A stretch of 64,000 nucleotides of DNA from Roseicyclus sp. (GTDB taxonomy: Bacteria; Pseudomonadota; Alphaproteobacteria; Rhodobacterales; Rhodobacteraceae): the NCBI GenBank assembly GCA_018401965.1, contig JAGYJU010000014.1, positions 1 through 64,000 on the forward strand. Reading direction: 5' to 3'. Below the pieces are notes generated by a model, which was not told the origin of the DNA, made no database searches, and was given only the letters and a program-made list of their open reading frames with translations. Each line of letters starts with the position of its first letter. Position 1 is the first letter of the stretch. The position numbers were made by a program, and so were the translations under genes. Shown in pieces: positions 27,085 to 36,488 of this stretch.

Positions 27085-28158
27085 TCACACCCCCGAATGC
27101 ACCGCCGGCACCTGCAAGGCGCTGAAGCCGTAATGGCGCAGCCAGCGCAAATCTGAATCGAAAAACGCCCGCAGATCGGGGATGCCGTATTTCAGCATCG
27201 CGATGCGGTCGATGCCCATGCCGAAGGCAAAACCCTGCCATTGCGACGGGTCAACGCCCGCGGCCTGCAAGACCTTGGGGTGCACCATGCCCGACCCAAG
27301 AACCTCGAGCCAATCATTGCCTTCGCCCACTTTCACGGTGCCGCCTTCCCAGCTGCACTGGATATCGACCTCGGCCGAGGGTTCGGTGAAGGGGAAATGC
27401 GAGGCGCGGAAGCGCGTGCGCACATTGGTCCCGAAATAGGCGGAAAAGAACGATTCCAGCACCCATTTCAGGTTGGCCATGGAAATATCACGATCAATCG
27501 CCAGCCCCTCGACCTGATGGAACATGGGCGTGTGGGTCTGGTCGTAATCGGCGCGGTAGACGCGGCCCGGCGCGATGATGCGGGTGGGGGCGCCATGGGC
27601 CTCCATGTAGCGGATCTGCACCGGGCTGGTGTGGGTGCGCAGCACATGCGGCGGGCGGTCGTCGCCGGGCGCGCGATGGGTATAGAACGTGTCCATCTCG
27701 GCCCGCGCCGGGTGGTGGCCGGGGATGTTGAGCGCGTCGAAATTATACCAATCGGTTTCAACCTGCGGGCCTTCGGCCACGGCAAAGCCCATGTCAGCGA
27801 AGATCGCGGTCACTTCCTCGGTGACCTGCGACACCGGATGGATCGTGCCCATGCGGCGGTGGCGGGCGGGCAGCGACACGTCGAGCCATTCGGCCCGCAG
27901 CCGCGCATCCAGCGCCGCATCGCCAAGCGCCGCCTTTTTCGCGGCAAGCGCGGTTGTCACCTCATCCTTCAAGGCATTCAGCGCGGGGCCTGCAACCTGC
28001 CGGTCCTCGGCGGACATGCCGCCCAGTTCGCGCATCTTGAGGCTGATTTCACCCTTTTTGCCAAGGGCGGCCACACGCAGATCTTCCAGCGCGGTTTCAT
28101 CCGCCGCCGCGCCGATCCGCGCCAGCCAATCCGATTTAAGCTGATCCCAACCGTCCAT
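27085..28158 (-). CDS. pheS: phenylalanyl-tRNA synthetase alpha subunit
   Basis: A 357-residue class II synthetase catalytic subunit with an N-terminal coiled-coil (residues 1-85). Motif 2 is [19 protein letters not shown] and motif 3 is [22 protein letters not shown]. It charges tRNA-Phe together with PheT. ATG 28158 gives the standard N-terminus ([15 protein letters not shown]). Confidence 0.97.
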   Translation of the reverse strand: MDGWDQLKSDWLARIGAAADETALEDLRVAALGKKGEISLKMRELGGMSAEDRQVAGPALNALKDEVTTALAAKKAALGDAALDARLRAEWLDVSLPARHRRMGTIHPVSQVTEEVTAIFADMGFAVAEGPQVETDWYNFDALNIPGHHPARAEMDTFYTHRAPGDDRPPHVLRTHTSPVQIRYMEAHGAPTRIIAPGRVYRADYDQTHTPMFHQVEGLAIDRDISMANLKWVLESFFSAYFGTNVRTRFRASHFPFTEPSAEVDIQCSWEGGTVKVGEGNDWLEVLGSGMVHPKVLQAAGVDPSQWQGFAFGMGIDRIAMLKYGIPDLRAFFDSDLRWLRHYGFSALQVPAVHSGV

Positions 28159-28230
28159 GATCCGCGCCTTTTCTGCCCGTCCGTTCGCGCCCTGACCTAT
28201 CACCAAACCCCCGGATTGCAAGCCGGGGTG

Positions 28231-28962
28231 TCAGGTGCCGTCCTTGCCGGCAAAGGCGGATTTGCGGCCCCGCAGTTCCAGCGCGCGGCGCGACAGCTGC
28301 ACCTTGCCGTTCTGGGCATAAACCGTGGCGGGCGGATCGGCCTGGGTGCGTTTTTCGGCCACGACGATGGAATCGTAGACGCGGAGGGAATGCAGCTCGC
28401 GCGCGATGGGATCGAAGGGGAACAGCGCATCCTGATCGGTGTACCAGCTGTGCATCCGGTCGATCAGGCGCTTGGAATATTCGATGAAACTCGCCTCGTT
28501 GCGGTAGCCGCCACCGAAACCCGGCCAATAGGAGGTGTGGCAATCTTCGACGATATACAGCCCGGCCTCGGCCAGCTGCGGCCAGAGGTTTTCGAAACTG
28601 GCGACCTGGTGGGCGCAGATATGGCTGCCGTCATCGAGGATCACGTCGAAAGGGCCATATTTGGCCGCCAGATCGGCCAGAAACGCGGGATCGGCCTGGT
28701 TGCCGATGGCGACGGTGGTGCCCGGTTCGGCCAGCCTGGCGCATGCGGCGTCGATATCGACGAAGGTCAGCCGCGAGCCTTCGGCAAAAAAGGCTTTCCA
28801 CATCGGGATGGAGCCGCCCTTGAACACGCCGATTTCGAGAAAGGACACCGGGCGCGACCGGAACCGGGTCAATTCGCGGGTGTAGATGTCGAAATAATGC
28901 GCCCATTTCGACAAGAGCCGGTCATCGGTGGTCTTGAGGTAATCGGAAAAGAAGCCGGACAT
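28231..28962 (-). CDS. class I SAM-dependent methyltransferase family protein
   Basis: A 243-residue protein. The SAM-binding segment FLEIGVFKGGSIPMWKAFF is near residue 42, the acidic strand LTFVDID is near 65, and DVILDDGSHICAHQ is near 105. It resembles the macrocin/MycE-type O-methyltransferases that act on sugars or polyketides. The target here is unknown. It sits between rplT and pheS, separated from rplT by a terminator, an unusual insertion into an otherwise conserved ribosomal/synthetase cluster. Confidence 0.75.
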   Translation of the reverse strand: MSGFFSDYLKTTDDRLLSKWAHYFDIYTRELTRFRSRPVSFLEIGVFKGGSIPMWKAFFAEGSRLTFVDIDAACARLAEPGTTVAIGNQADPAFLADLAAKYGPFDVILDDGSHICAHQVASFENLWPQLAEAGLYIVEDCHTSYWPGFGGGYRNEASFIEYSKRLIDRMHSWYTDQDALFPFDPIARELHSLRVYDSIVVAEKRTQADPPATVYAQNGKVQLSRRALELRGRKSAFAGKDGT

Positions 28963-28982
28963 ACGCGCCTCGTGACATGAAA

Positions 28983-29014
28983 AAATCCCGCCGGACTGTT
29001 GCCCGGCGGGATTT
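28983..29014 (-). terminator. intrinsic terminator of the rpmI-rplT operon
   Basis: A 12-bp perfect stem (AAATCCCGCCGG, 28983-28994, with CCGGCGGGATTT, 29003-29014). On the minus strand it is followed by a run of six T. It lies 24 bases after the rplT stop and before the methyltransferase gene. Confidence 0.88.
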
Positions 29015-29037
29015 GAAACTCAACCCTGATGCGCGGA

Positions 29038-29397
29038 TCAGAGTGCTGCGCGCGCCTGTGCCACGATCGCGCCGAAGGCGTCGGGTTCGTGGATGGCCAG
29101 ATCGGCCAGAACCTTGCGGTCAACCTCGATGCCGGCAAGCGCCAGGCCGTTGATGAAGCGCGAATAGGTCATATCGGCGTCAAACGCGCGGACGGCGGCG
29201 TTGATCCGCTGGATCCACAGCGCGCGGAACTGCCGCTTGCGGACCTTGCGGTCGCGCGTGGCGTATTGGTTGGCCTTGTCGACGGCCTGCGTTGCCGTGC
29301 GGAAATTGCGCGAGCGAGAGCCGTAATAGCCTTTGGCCGCGTCAAGAACCTTCTTGTGGCGGCGATGGGTGACTGTTCCACCTTTGGTGCGGGACAT
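29038..29397 (-). CDS. rplT: 50S ribosomal protein L20
   Basis: A 119-residue basic protein with the canonical L20 pattern: [21 protein letters not shown] shortened to its core [17 protein letters not shown], then [16 protein letters not shown] and [14 protein letters not shown]. It binds 23S rRNA early in assembly. It follows rpmI by 12 bases. infC is not adjacent. Confidence 0.98.
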   Translation of the reverse strand: MSRTKGGTVTHRRHKKVLDAAKGYYGSRSRNFRTATQAVDKANQYATRDRKVRKRQFRALWIQRINAAVRAFDADMTYSRFINGLALAGIEVDRKVLADLAIHEPDAFGAIVAQARAAL

Positions 29398-29409
29398 AGT
29401 GCGGCCTCC

Positions 29410-29610
29410 TTAGCGGTCGTAGGGCATGTAGGACTTGACGATCTTCGCATCCTGGGGCGACAGAGTCGTCGTCCCGCGTGCGGTGCGGATGAACTTGGTC
29501 GTCCGCTTGATCATCCCGTGCCGCTTGCCGGCCTGTCCCGCCACCACTTTACCGGTGGCCGTGACTTTGAAACGCTTTTTGGCGCTCGACTTTGTCTTCA
29601 TCTTCGGCAT
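29410..29610 (-). CDS. rpmI: 50S ribosomal protein L35
   Basis: A 66-residue basic protein starting [20 protein letters not shown], the L35 signature. First gene of the rpmI-rplT unit. The 188-base region upstream of it carries its promoter but no motif I can assign. Confidence 0.98.
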   Translation of the reverse strand: MPKMKTKSSAKKRFKVTATGKVVAGQAGKRHGMIKRTTKFIRTARGTTTLSPQDAKIVKSYMPYDR

Positions 29611-29798
29611 TTCGATCTCCTGTCTTGACTAGAGAGCTTCAGGCGCGACTCGGCATGCCGTTTTGGCCGGCCGCACCGTTGGAAAGCGCCTGTTACAGCG
29701 CGCGCGCCGGTCTGTCCAGAGGGGTCGGCTACCATATCTCTTGCATGGGCCATGCGACCAAGGGCGCAGATGCAAAGCCCTGCAGGGTGCCCAGTGTC

Positions 29799-30032
29799 TC
29801 AGGGCAGGATCATCGCCGCAACCGCGATGAAGGCATCGGGAATCGCGCGCAGGCCCAGCCCGTCGTCCAGAAGCGCCACATGCACGAAAGCCAGCACTGC
29901 CACCCCAACCGCCAGCATCCCTATCGCCACGCGCGGGCGCGCGCCATCGGCCCAGCCCGCGATCGTGCCAGACACGCCAAGCAGAACGGCAAGGCTGGCG
30001 GCAACGATCAGGATGTCGGGATCAAGCGTCAT
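29799..30032 (-). CDS. small membrane protein, hypothetical
   Basis: A 77-residue hydrophobic protein with two or three membrane helices (DPDILIVAASLAVLLGVSG, then AIGMLAVGVAVLAFVHVAL, then a C-terminal AFIAVAAMIL). Family unknown. ATG 30032 is preferred; a longer frame exists upstream without hydrophobic character. It follows the secreted protein and pyk on the same strand. Confidence 0.55.
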   Translation of the reverse strand: MTLDPDILIVAASLAVLLGVSGTIAGWADGARPRVAIGMLAVGVAVLAFVHVALLDDGLGLRAIPDAFIAVAAMILP

Positions 30033-30085
30033 ATGTGCGATATGGGGGCGCGCCGCGACCACGCCAAGTGGCTGGTGCGCCCCTG

Positions 30086-30622
30086 TTACATCATCGGCGG
30101 CAGGGCGGTCACGACACGCAGGTGATCGCCGGGGGATGACCCGGCCCAATCGAGCCACAGGCGGGCGGGATCGGCGGGGTCGATCCAGGCGCGGTCGCCC
30201 TCTTCCAGTCCGCGCAGGGGCGTGTCGATATATTCGATATCCATCGCGGCCAAGCCATCGGTGGCGGCAAGCGTTGCGGCGGCCACGGCCAGCCCCAGGA
30301 TCGGGCCATCGAACAGGATCGTGGCGCGCTGCCGCCCGCCGGTGCCGTCAAACAGCACATGATGCAGCGACACCACCGTGCCCGCCGGGATGGGCGCGCC
30401 GATATCCAGCACCAGCGGTGCAGAAAGCGGGATGCCCTGCGCCTCGTCAAAGGCGTAGAGATCGGGGGTGTTGAAGATGTCTTCCCCCACCGCAAGCGGC
30501 AGGTCGTCGTTCAGCAGAACAAAGCGCCCTGCCCCGTCTTGCGCGGTGATCGCCCCGTCCAGCACCCGCGCCCCTGCCGGCATGGCCAGCAGGAACGCAG
30601 AGGCGGCCAGCGCGCGGATCAT
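30086..30622 (-). CDS. secreted hypothetical protein
   Basis: A 178-residue protein with a signal peptide (MIRALAASAFLLAMPAGA) and a beta-rich mature part (for example GTVVSLHHVLFDGTGGRQ near residue 75). No family is recognised. Its start overlaps the pyk stop by four bases (ATGA, 30619-30622), so it is probably made from the same message. Confidence 0.72.
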   Translation of the reverse strand: MIRALAASAFLLAMPAGARVLDGAITAQDGAGRFVLLNDDLPLAVGEDIFNTPDLYAFDEAQGIPLSAPLVLDIGAPIPAGTVVSLHHVLFDGTGGRQRATILFDGPILGLAVAAATLAATDGLAAMDIEYIDTPLRGLEEGDRAWIDPADPARLWLDWAGSSPGDHLRVVTALPPMM

Positions 30623-32067
30623 TCCGGGTCGCTGGCGTAGATCAGCCGTTCGGCGCAAGGTGCGACGCGCAGGATGTTGGTCGAGCCCTGCACGTTGAAG
30701 GGCACACCGGCAGTGACGATGATCTGGTCATCCTCGGTGGCATAGCCGCCGTCGCGCGCGGTGCGGGCGGCCGACACCACCGCGCCCTTGAACCGGGTCA
30801 ATTCGCCGGTGACATAGCAATGACAGCCCCATGTCAGGCACATGCGGCGGGCGACATTGACCACCGGCGTCAGCGCCAGGATCGGCACGCGGGGCCGTTC
30901 GCGTGCGACAAGGGCCGCGGTGCCGCCCGATTGGGTGAAACAGCAGATCGCCTTGATATCGACGGTTTCGGCGATTTCGCGAGCGGCGGCGACGATGGCA
31001 TCGGCGGTCGTGGTGCGCGCCACCTGGCGCGACGAGGCCATGATCGTGCGGAAATTCGGGTCGCCTTCGACTTCGAGGGCGACATTGTTCATGGTCGCCA
31101 CCGCCTCGACCGGGTAAGAGCCAGCCGCCGATTCCGCCGACAGCATCACCGCATCCGCGCCTTCGTACAGCGCGGTGGCGACATCGGACACCTCGGCGCG
31201 GGTGGGCATCGGGCTTTCGATCATGGATTCGAGCATCTGGGTGGCCACGATCACCGGCTTGGCGACCGACCGGCATTTGCGCACCAGGCGTTTCTGGATC
31301 GGCGGCACGTTCTGCACCGGCAATTCCACGCCCAGGTCGCCGCGCGCAACCATGATGCCATCGGACACCGCGAGGATTTCATCAAAGGCTTTGACCGCGG
31401 CGGGCTTTTCGATCTTGGACATGATCGCGGCGCGACCCTTGCACAGATCGCGCGCCTCGGCCACGTCGGCGGCGCGTTGGACAAAGCTGAGCGCGAGCCA
31501 ATCGACCCCAAGCGCGCAGACGAATTCCAGGTCGGCACGGTCTTTTTCCGACAGCGCGGCAAGCGGCAGCACCACGTCGGGCACGTTCACGCCCTTGCGG
31601 TTCGACACCGGGCCGCCCGCGATGACGGTGCAGTCCGCGAAATCGGCGCCGCAGTCATCGACGCGCAGCCGCACCTTGCCGTCATTGACCAAAAGCATCG
31701 CGCCCGGTTCCAGCGCGGCGAAAATTTCGGGGTGCGGCAGTTGCACCCGCGCGGCGGTGCCGGGGGTGTCATCGAGATCGAAGCGGAAAGAGGCGCCGTT
31801 GCGCAGGATATGGCCTTCGTCGCTGGCAAAGACGCCGCAGCGCAGTTTCGGCCCCTGAAGATCGGCAAGAATGGCGATGGGGCGGCCCACCTCGCGTTCC
31901 ACCTTGCGGATCGCGGCATGGCGGGCGCGGATTTCGTCATGGCTGCCGTGGGACATGTTCAGGCGGAAGACATCGGCGCCCGCGTCATACAGTTTGCGGA
32001 TCATGTGCTCCCCGTCCGATGCTGGGCCCAGGGTGGCCACGATCTTGACGTTGCGGTCGCGTTTCAT
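30619..32067 (-). CDS. pyk: pyruvate kinase
   Basis: A 482-residue enzyme converting phosphoenolpyruvate and ADP to pyruvate and ATP. It starts RNVKIVATLGPASD. The catalytic lysine region is AAIMSKIEKPAAV, followed by GIMVARGDLGVELP and ADAVMLSAESAAGSYPVEA. A C-terminal allosteric domain is complete. It also takes part in the last step shared with the KDPGal route. Confidence 0.97.
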   Translation of the reverse strand: MKRDRNVKIVATLGPASDGEHMIRKLYDAGADVFRLNMSHGSHDEIRARHAAIRKVEREVGRPIAILADLQGPKLRCGVFASDEGHILRNGASFRFDLDDTPGTAARVQLPHPEIFAALEPGAMLLVNDGKVRLRVDDCGADFADCTVIAGGPVSNRKGVNVPDVVLPLAALSEKDRADLEFVCALGVDWLALSFVQRAADVAEARDLCKGRAAIMSKIEKPAAVKAFDEILAVSDGIMVARGDLGVELPVQNVPPIQKRLVRKCRSVAKPVIVATQMLESMIESPMPTRAEVSDVATALYEGADAVMLSAESAAGSYPVEAVATMNNVALEVEGDPNFRTIMASSRQVARTTTADAIVAAAREIAETVDIKAICCFTQSGGTAALVARERPRVPILALTPVVNVARRMCLTWGCHCYVTGELTRFKGAVVSAARTARDGGYATEDDQIIVTAGVPFNVQGSTNILRVAPCAERLIYASDPE

Positions 32068-32259
32068 CGGTCTTTTCCTCGTTTCTGTCTGCCCGGCGGG
32101 GGGATGTTTTCGCGCCGTGTTAGCGCAAACATACCTGTTCTGACTGATCTATGGCGCAATTCCCGGCGACCGACAACAGCCATGCGGCCTGTCTACTGGC
32201 CAAGCCCGCGCAAAGCGCCTATTTCCAGCGGCGTCCAACAGCACGGGTGTAACAGCAGC

Positions 32260-32998
32260 ATGACGCCAGCCTATCACATCGAGGGCACAGACCGGCCCGG
32301 GCGCTGGGTGGTGACCTGTGACCATGCGTCGAACCGGGTGCCGCCAGAGGTGTCAGGCGGCGATCTGGGGCTGGCTGCGGAGGATATGGCGCGCCATATC
32401 GCCTATGACGTGGGGGCGGCGGGGGTGTCGCGCGCCTTGGGCCAGGCCCTGGACAGCCCCGTGATCCTGTCGGATTTTTCGCGGCTGGTGATCGACCCGA
32501 ACCGGGGCGAGGATGACCCGACGCTGTGCATGAAGATTTATGACGGATCGATCATTCCCGCCAACCGCCATGCCGACGCCACCGAGGTGGAGCGGCGGCT
32601 GGCGCTGTTTCACCGGCCCTATCACGACGCCTTGGGCGGGCTGATCGCGGCGCGGCGCGACCCGGTGATCGTGTCCATCCATTCCTTTACGCCGCAATTG
32701 CGCGGGCGGCCGCCCCGACCCTGGCATGTGGGGGTGCTGTATGCGGGCGATACGCGGCTGGCCTATCCGCTCATTGGCGCGGCTGCGGGCGGAACCGGAT
32801 CTATGCGTGGGCGACAATGAACCCTATAGCGGGCATCTGCCCGGCGATGCGCTGGACCGGCACGGGGTTGTGCCCGGTCGGTTGCATGTGCTGATCGAAA
32901 TCCGCAACGACCTGATCGCCTCCCCCGAGGCGCAGGCGGCATGGGGCAAAAGGCTCGCGCCGATGCTTGACGCGGCGCTGAAGAATGCCGAGGTCTGA
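32260..32998 (+). CDS. N-formylglutamate amidohydrolase family protein, frameshifted
   Basis: The first part (residues 1-170) has the family motifs WVVTCDHASNRVP, FSRLVIDPNRGEDDPT and PVIVSIHSFTPQLRG. The conserved end (GDNEPYSGHLPGDALDRHG) is in the next frame. The 739-base span is 246 codons plus one base. ATTGGCGCGG at 32774-32783 gives an intact frame if one G of 32776-32777 is removed. Members hydrolyse N-formylglutamate in histidine degradation or related formyl-amides. Likely intact in the cell. Confidence 0.85.
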
Positions 32999-33020
32999 GG
33001 CGGAAGCAAAGGGAAAGATC

Positions 33021-33318
33021 ATGGACGACCAGACCAAGACCGAAGCTTGAAGCCGCCGCCTTTCGTCGCCTGTTGCAGCATCTGAACGAGCGGGCCGATG
33101 TGCAGAACATCGATATGATGAATCTGACCGGGTTTTGCCGCAACTGCCTGTCGCGCTGGTACCAGGAAGCCGCCGACGCGCGCGGGATCGAGATGGGGAA
33201 AGAGACCGCCCGCGAAGCCGTCTACGGCATGCCCTATGACGATTGGAAGGCGCTGCACCAGACCGAGGCAAGCGCGGAACAGAAAGCCGCCTTTGCCAAA
33301 TCCTCGCCCGATCATTGA
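33021..33318 (+). CDS. DUF1244 family protein, frameshifted near the start
   Basis: After ATG 33021 the frame gives MDDQTKTEA and stops. Removing one A at 33043-33044 joins it to LEAAAFRRLLQHLNERADVQ and on to the end, a normal DUF1244 protein of about 98 residues with LTGFCRNCLSRWYQEAA and YGMPYDDWK. Its function is unknown. Two cysteines (FCRNC) could bind a metal. The 298-base span is 99 codons plus one base. Confidence 0.82.
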
Positions 33319-33983
33319 CCGACGCGGCCCCCAACCCGGCCTTTGACTACCGGCCCCCCGACTCGCCGCTGGATATCATCCACGCGGATGAGGCGATCCT
33401 GGTGGTCAACAAGCCCGCCGGGTTGCTGTCGGTGCCGGGCAAGGGCGATCACCTGGCCGATTGCCTGATCGAACGGATCCGGGCGGCCTTTCCGCAGGTG
33501 TTGCTGGTGCATCGGCTGGACATGGACACATCGGGGGTGATGGTCTTTGCGCTGACGCCGCATGCGCAGCGCCACCTGGGGCTGCAATTCGAAAAGCGGC
33601 AGATGAAAAAGACCTATGTCGCCCGCGTCTGGGGCGAGGTGGCCGAAGCCTCTGGCGAGATAGATCTGCCGCTCTGCGTCGATTGGCCGAACCGGCCGCG
33701 CCAGCATGTCGATTTCGAAAACGGCAAGCCCGCGCAGACCGATTGGCGGCGGATGAAGATCGAGGCCGGGACCACGCGGATGCGGCTATACCCCCGCACC
33801 GGGCGCTCGCACCAATTGCGGGTGCATATGCTGGCCCTTGGCCACCCGATCCTGGGCGATCCGTTCTATGCGACGGGGGCGGCGCGGGATTACCCGCGCC
33901 TCATGCTCCACGCCGAAAGCCTGAAACTGCGACACCCGGAGGGGGGGAAAGGGCTGTTGTTTCGGGTGCCGGTGCCGTTTTGA
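33315..33983 (+). CDS. RluA family pseudouridine synthase
   Basis: A 222-residue RNA pseudouridine synthase. The catalytic aspartate is in LLVHRLDMDTSGVMVFA near residue 72, with VVNKPAGLLSVPGKG near 30 and RTGRSHQLRVHMLALGHPILGDPFY near 160. There is no S4 domain, as in short RluA-type enzymes acting on 23S rRNA or tRNA. No ATG is available. The best start is TTG 33315, which overlaps the DUF1244 stop (TTGA), implying coupled translation. Confidence 0.88.
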   Translation: MTDAAPNPAFDYRPPDSPLDIIHADEAILVVNKPAGLLSVPGKGDHLADCLIERIRAAFPQVLLVHRLDMDTSGVMVFALTPHAQRHLGLQFEKRQMKKTYVARVWGEVAEASGEIDLPLCVDWPNRPRQHVDFENGKPAQTDWRRMKIEAGTTRMRLYPRTGRSHQLRVHMLALGHPILGDPFYATGAARDYPRLMLHAESLKLRHPEGGKGLLFRVPVPF

Positions 33984-34692
33984 CCGAGGCGCCATGCGCA
34001 GCCAGCCAAAGCGCATCGAGACCCGCCAGGGCTGCCGCATCGAAGCGGTCGGCCTCTTCCCAGTAGCGGCCCGAGGGCACGACATAATTCAGATCGGCCT
34101 CGCGGGCTTTGGCGGCGCCAAGGCCAGCCACATCGGGGGCAACGGGGGCCACATCGGGCAGGTCGGCCATGGTGGCGCGGGGAAAGACCAGCCTGCTGTC
34201 CTGCCACGACAGGTTCACGCAGGCGCAGCCCTGTTCGGCGGCCAGAAGTTGCAGGCGCGCGGCCTTGGCCTCCAGGCTTTGCAAGGTGATGTCGGCGCGC
34301 AGCGGGTCGGCGGTGCCGGTGCCGTAAAAATGCGTGCGTCCGGTGGCGGCATAGACCATGTCGCAGCCGAAAAACGCCAGGACGCGCGGCTTGATCGCGC
34401 CCAAGGCCCAGTAGCCGGCGGTAAAGGCCATGGTGCCGCCCGCATAGACAAAGCCGCCGAACTCATTCTGGATCGGAACGTAATCATCGGCCACGATCCG
34501 GGTCTGGCCGGGCGCGAGCGTATCGGGGCGGTGTTCCACCGGGAAATCCTCGGGGTGGATCGACACATCCCAATCAGGGCGCAGCCGCCACGCGTTGTTG
34601 ATGGCGACGACATGGGAAAACACCGACCTGTCCCACCCCCGCACCGCCACCGCAGCAGGACCGCTGCCGAGGATCAAAACTATCGGGCCCAT
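33901..34692 (-). CDS. hypothetical protein, glycosyltransferase-like
   Basis: A 263-residue protein starting MGPIVLILGSGPAAVAVRGW, with VAINNAWRLRPDWDVSIH near residue 30 and AFFGCDMVY near 108. The GSGP start and INN and GCDM motifs recall GT42-like or DUF115 proteins, but I cannot assign a family. Its 3' end overlaps the end of the convergent pseudouridine synthase gene by 83 bases. The upper frame is clearly protein-like to about residue 240; the last 20 residues are less certain. Confidence 0.68.
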   Translation of the reverse strand: MGPIVLILGSGPAAVAVRGWDRSVFSHVVAINNAWRLRPDWDVSIHPEDFPVEHRPDTLAPGQTRIVADDYVPIQNEFGGFVYAGGTMAFTAGYWALGAIKPRVLAFFGCDMVYAATGRTHFYGTGTADPLRADITLQSLEAKAARLQLLAAEQGCACVNLSWQDSRLVFPRATMADLPDVAPVAPDVAGLGAAKAREADLNYVVPSGRYWEEADRFDAAALAGLDALWLAAHGASVKTAPAPETTALSPPPGVAVSGFRRGA

Positions 34693-34806
34693 GATGGTGT
34701 TCCTTCCGCCGTGTGATCGGGACATAGGCGGATTGCACGACAGGACCACGACAAATGTCCCGCGCCGCGCGAAACCGCGACGCAGGGCCTTTGTGCACTG
34801 ATGCGA

Positions 34807-36240
34807 TCAATCCCAATCGCTGACGGTCTTGACCTCGAGGAATTCGTGGATGCCCCAGACCCCGCCTTCGCGGCCATTGCCCGATTGCTTCATGCCGCCA
34901 AAGGGCGAACCCTTGCCAAAGCCCTTGCCGTTGCATTCCACCATGCCCGACCGCAGACGCCGTGCGACCCGGCGCAGCCGGTCCTTGTCGGTGGTCTGGA
35001 TGTAATTGGTCAGGCCATATTCGGTGTCATTGGCCATTTCGATGGCCTGTTCCTCGGTGTCGAAGGGGATGATCGACAGGACCGGGCCAAAGATTTCTTC
35101 GCGGTAGATGGTCATGTCGGGCGTCACGTCGGCAAAGACCGTGGGCCGGATGAAATAGCCCCGGTTCAGATGGCCGGGCCGACCGGTGCCCCCCGCGACC
35201 AGCCGCGCGCCTTCGTCGATGCCGGTCTGGATCAGCGCCTGGATCTTGTCGAATTGCACCTCTGACACGACCGGGCCGATGCCGCGCCCGTCCTGGTGGG
35301 CGGAAATGACCGGGGTGTCTTCGGCCACGCGGGCGGCGATATCCACCGCTTCGTCATAACGGTCGCGTTGCACCAGCATCCGGGTCGGCGCGTTGCACGA
35401 TTGGCCCGAATTGCCGAAACAGCGCGCCGCGCCGCGCTTGACCGCTTTGTCATCGGCATCCGAAAAGATGATGTTCGCACCCTTGCCGCCCAATTCCAGG
35501 CTGACGCGCTTGATCATGTCGGCGGCGGCCTTGGAAATCAGGCGGCCCGCGCGGGTCGATCCGGTAAAGCTGATCATGTCGACATCGGGATGAACCGACA
35601 ATTGGCTGCCGACGCCCGGCCCGTCACCGTTCACCAGGTTGAACACGCCGGGCGGCAGGCCCGCCGCATCGACGATTTCGGCAAAGATCAGCCCCGACAG
35701 CGGCGACACCTCGGAGGGTTTGAGCACCATGGTGCAGCCCGCCAGAAGCGCCGGCGCAACCTTGAGCGCGATCTGGTTCATCGGCCAGTTCCAGGGCGTG
35801 ATCAGCCCGACAACGCCGACGGGTTCGTGGAAAATGCGTTCGCCGGGCGCGTGGGCGCCAAGCGGGCGGTCCCAGTCCATCGCCTTGGCGGCGGCGAGGA
35901 AGCCTTCGAAATGCCAATCGCCCGATGTCACCTGTTGCTGGCGCGACCAGTCGATGGGGGCGCCCATTTCGGTGGTGATGGCCTGCGCCATATCTTCGGA
36001 CCGGGCGAGGTAGGCGGCCAGCAGGCGTTCCAGCGCCACGATCCGGTCGGCAACGGCCGTGGCGGCCCAGCCGTCGAAGGCAGCACGGGCGGCGGCCACG
36101 GCGGCATTGGTATCGGCCTGGTCCCCCAGCGAAATGGTGGCGCAGATTTCTTCGGTCGAGGGATCGATCACGGGAAGCTGGCGCAGACCGACCGGGGCGA
36201 CCCAGCGGCCGTTGATGTAGAAATCGGTGGTATTGGGCAT
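34807..36240 (-). CDS. NAD(P)-dependent aldehyde dehydrogenase
   Basis: A 477-residue enzyme of the ALDH superfamily. It has TPWNWPMNQIALKVAPALLAG near 150, the catalytic glutamate in SLELGGKGAN near 250 and the cysteine in NSGQSCNAPTRM near 283, then EEIFGPVLSI. It oxidises aldehydes to acids; the substrate is unknown. ATG 36240 is chosen because GGAG is seven bases upstream; ATG 36246 is two codons earlier. Divergent from the peroxiredoxin gene. Confidence 0.93.
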   Translation of the reverse strand: MPNTTDFYINGRWVAPVGLRQLPVIDPSTEEICATISLGDQADTNAAVAAARAAFDGWAATAVADRIVALERLLAAYLARSEDMAQAITTEMGAPIDWSRQQQVTSGDWHFEGFLAAAKAMDWDRPLGAHAPGERIFHEPVGVVGLITPWNWPMNQIALKVAPALLAGCTMVLKPSEVSPLSGLIFAEIVDAAGLPPGVFNLVNGDGPGVGSQLSVHPDVDMISFTGSTRAGRLISKAAADMIKRVSLELGGKGANIIFSDADDKAVKRGAARCFGNSGQSCNAPTRMLVQRDRYDEAVDIAARVAEDTPVISAHQDGRGIGPVVSEVQFDKIQALIQTGIDEGARLVAGGTGRPGHLNRGYFIRPTVFADVTPDMTIYREEIFGPVLSIIPFDTEEQAIEMANDTEYGLTNYIQTTDKDRLRRVARRLRSGMVECNGKGFGKGSPFGGMKQSGNGREGGVWGIHEFLEVKTVSDWD

Positions 36241-36488
36241 GGTCATCTCCGTTGTTTGGGTCAGGGTGTCATCCATGGCGGCGGGCTTCAAGGCGTGGGG
36301 CGACAGGCGGGTGGTGACGAACGACCATTTTGCCGAAGGGCCGCCTTCGCAAACATCACGCCGGGGTGGCCGGGCTGCGGCGGAATGCCCTGACTTATCT
36401 GGCGCGATGCGGGGTCTGGCCCCGTGCACCTGTCACATTGCATGACTATATGATTGTTGACCAAGCAAATCAAAAGGAGCTGCGGATC

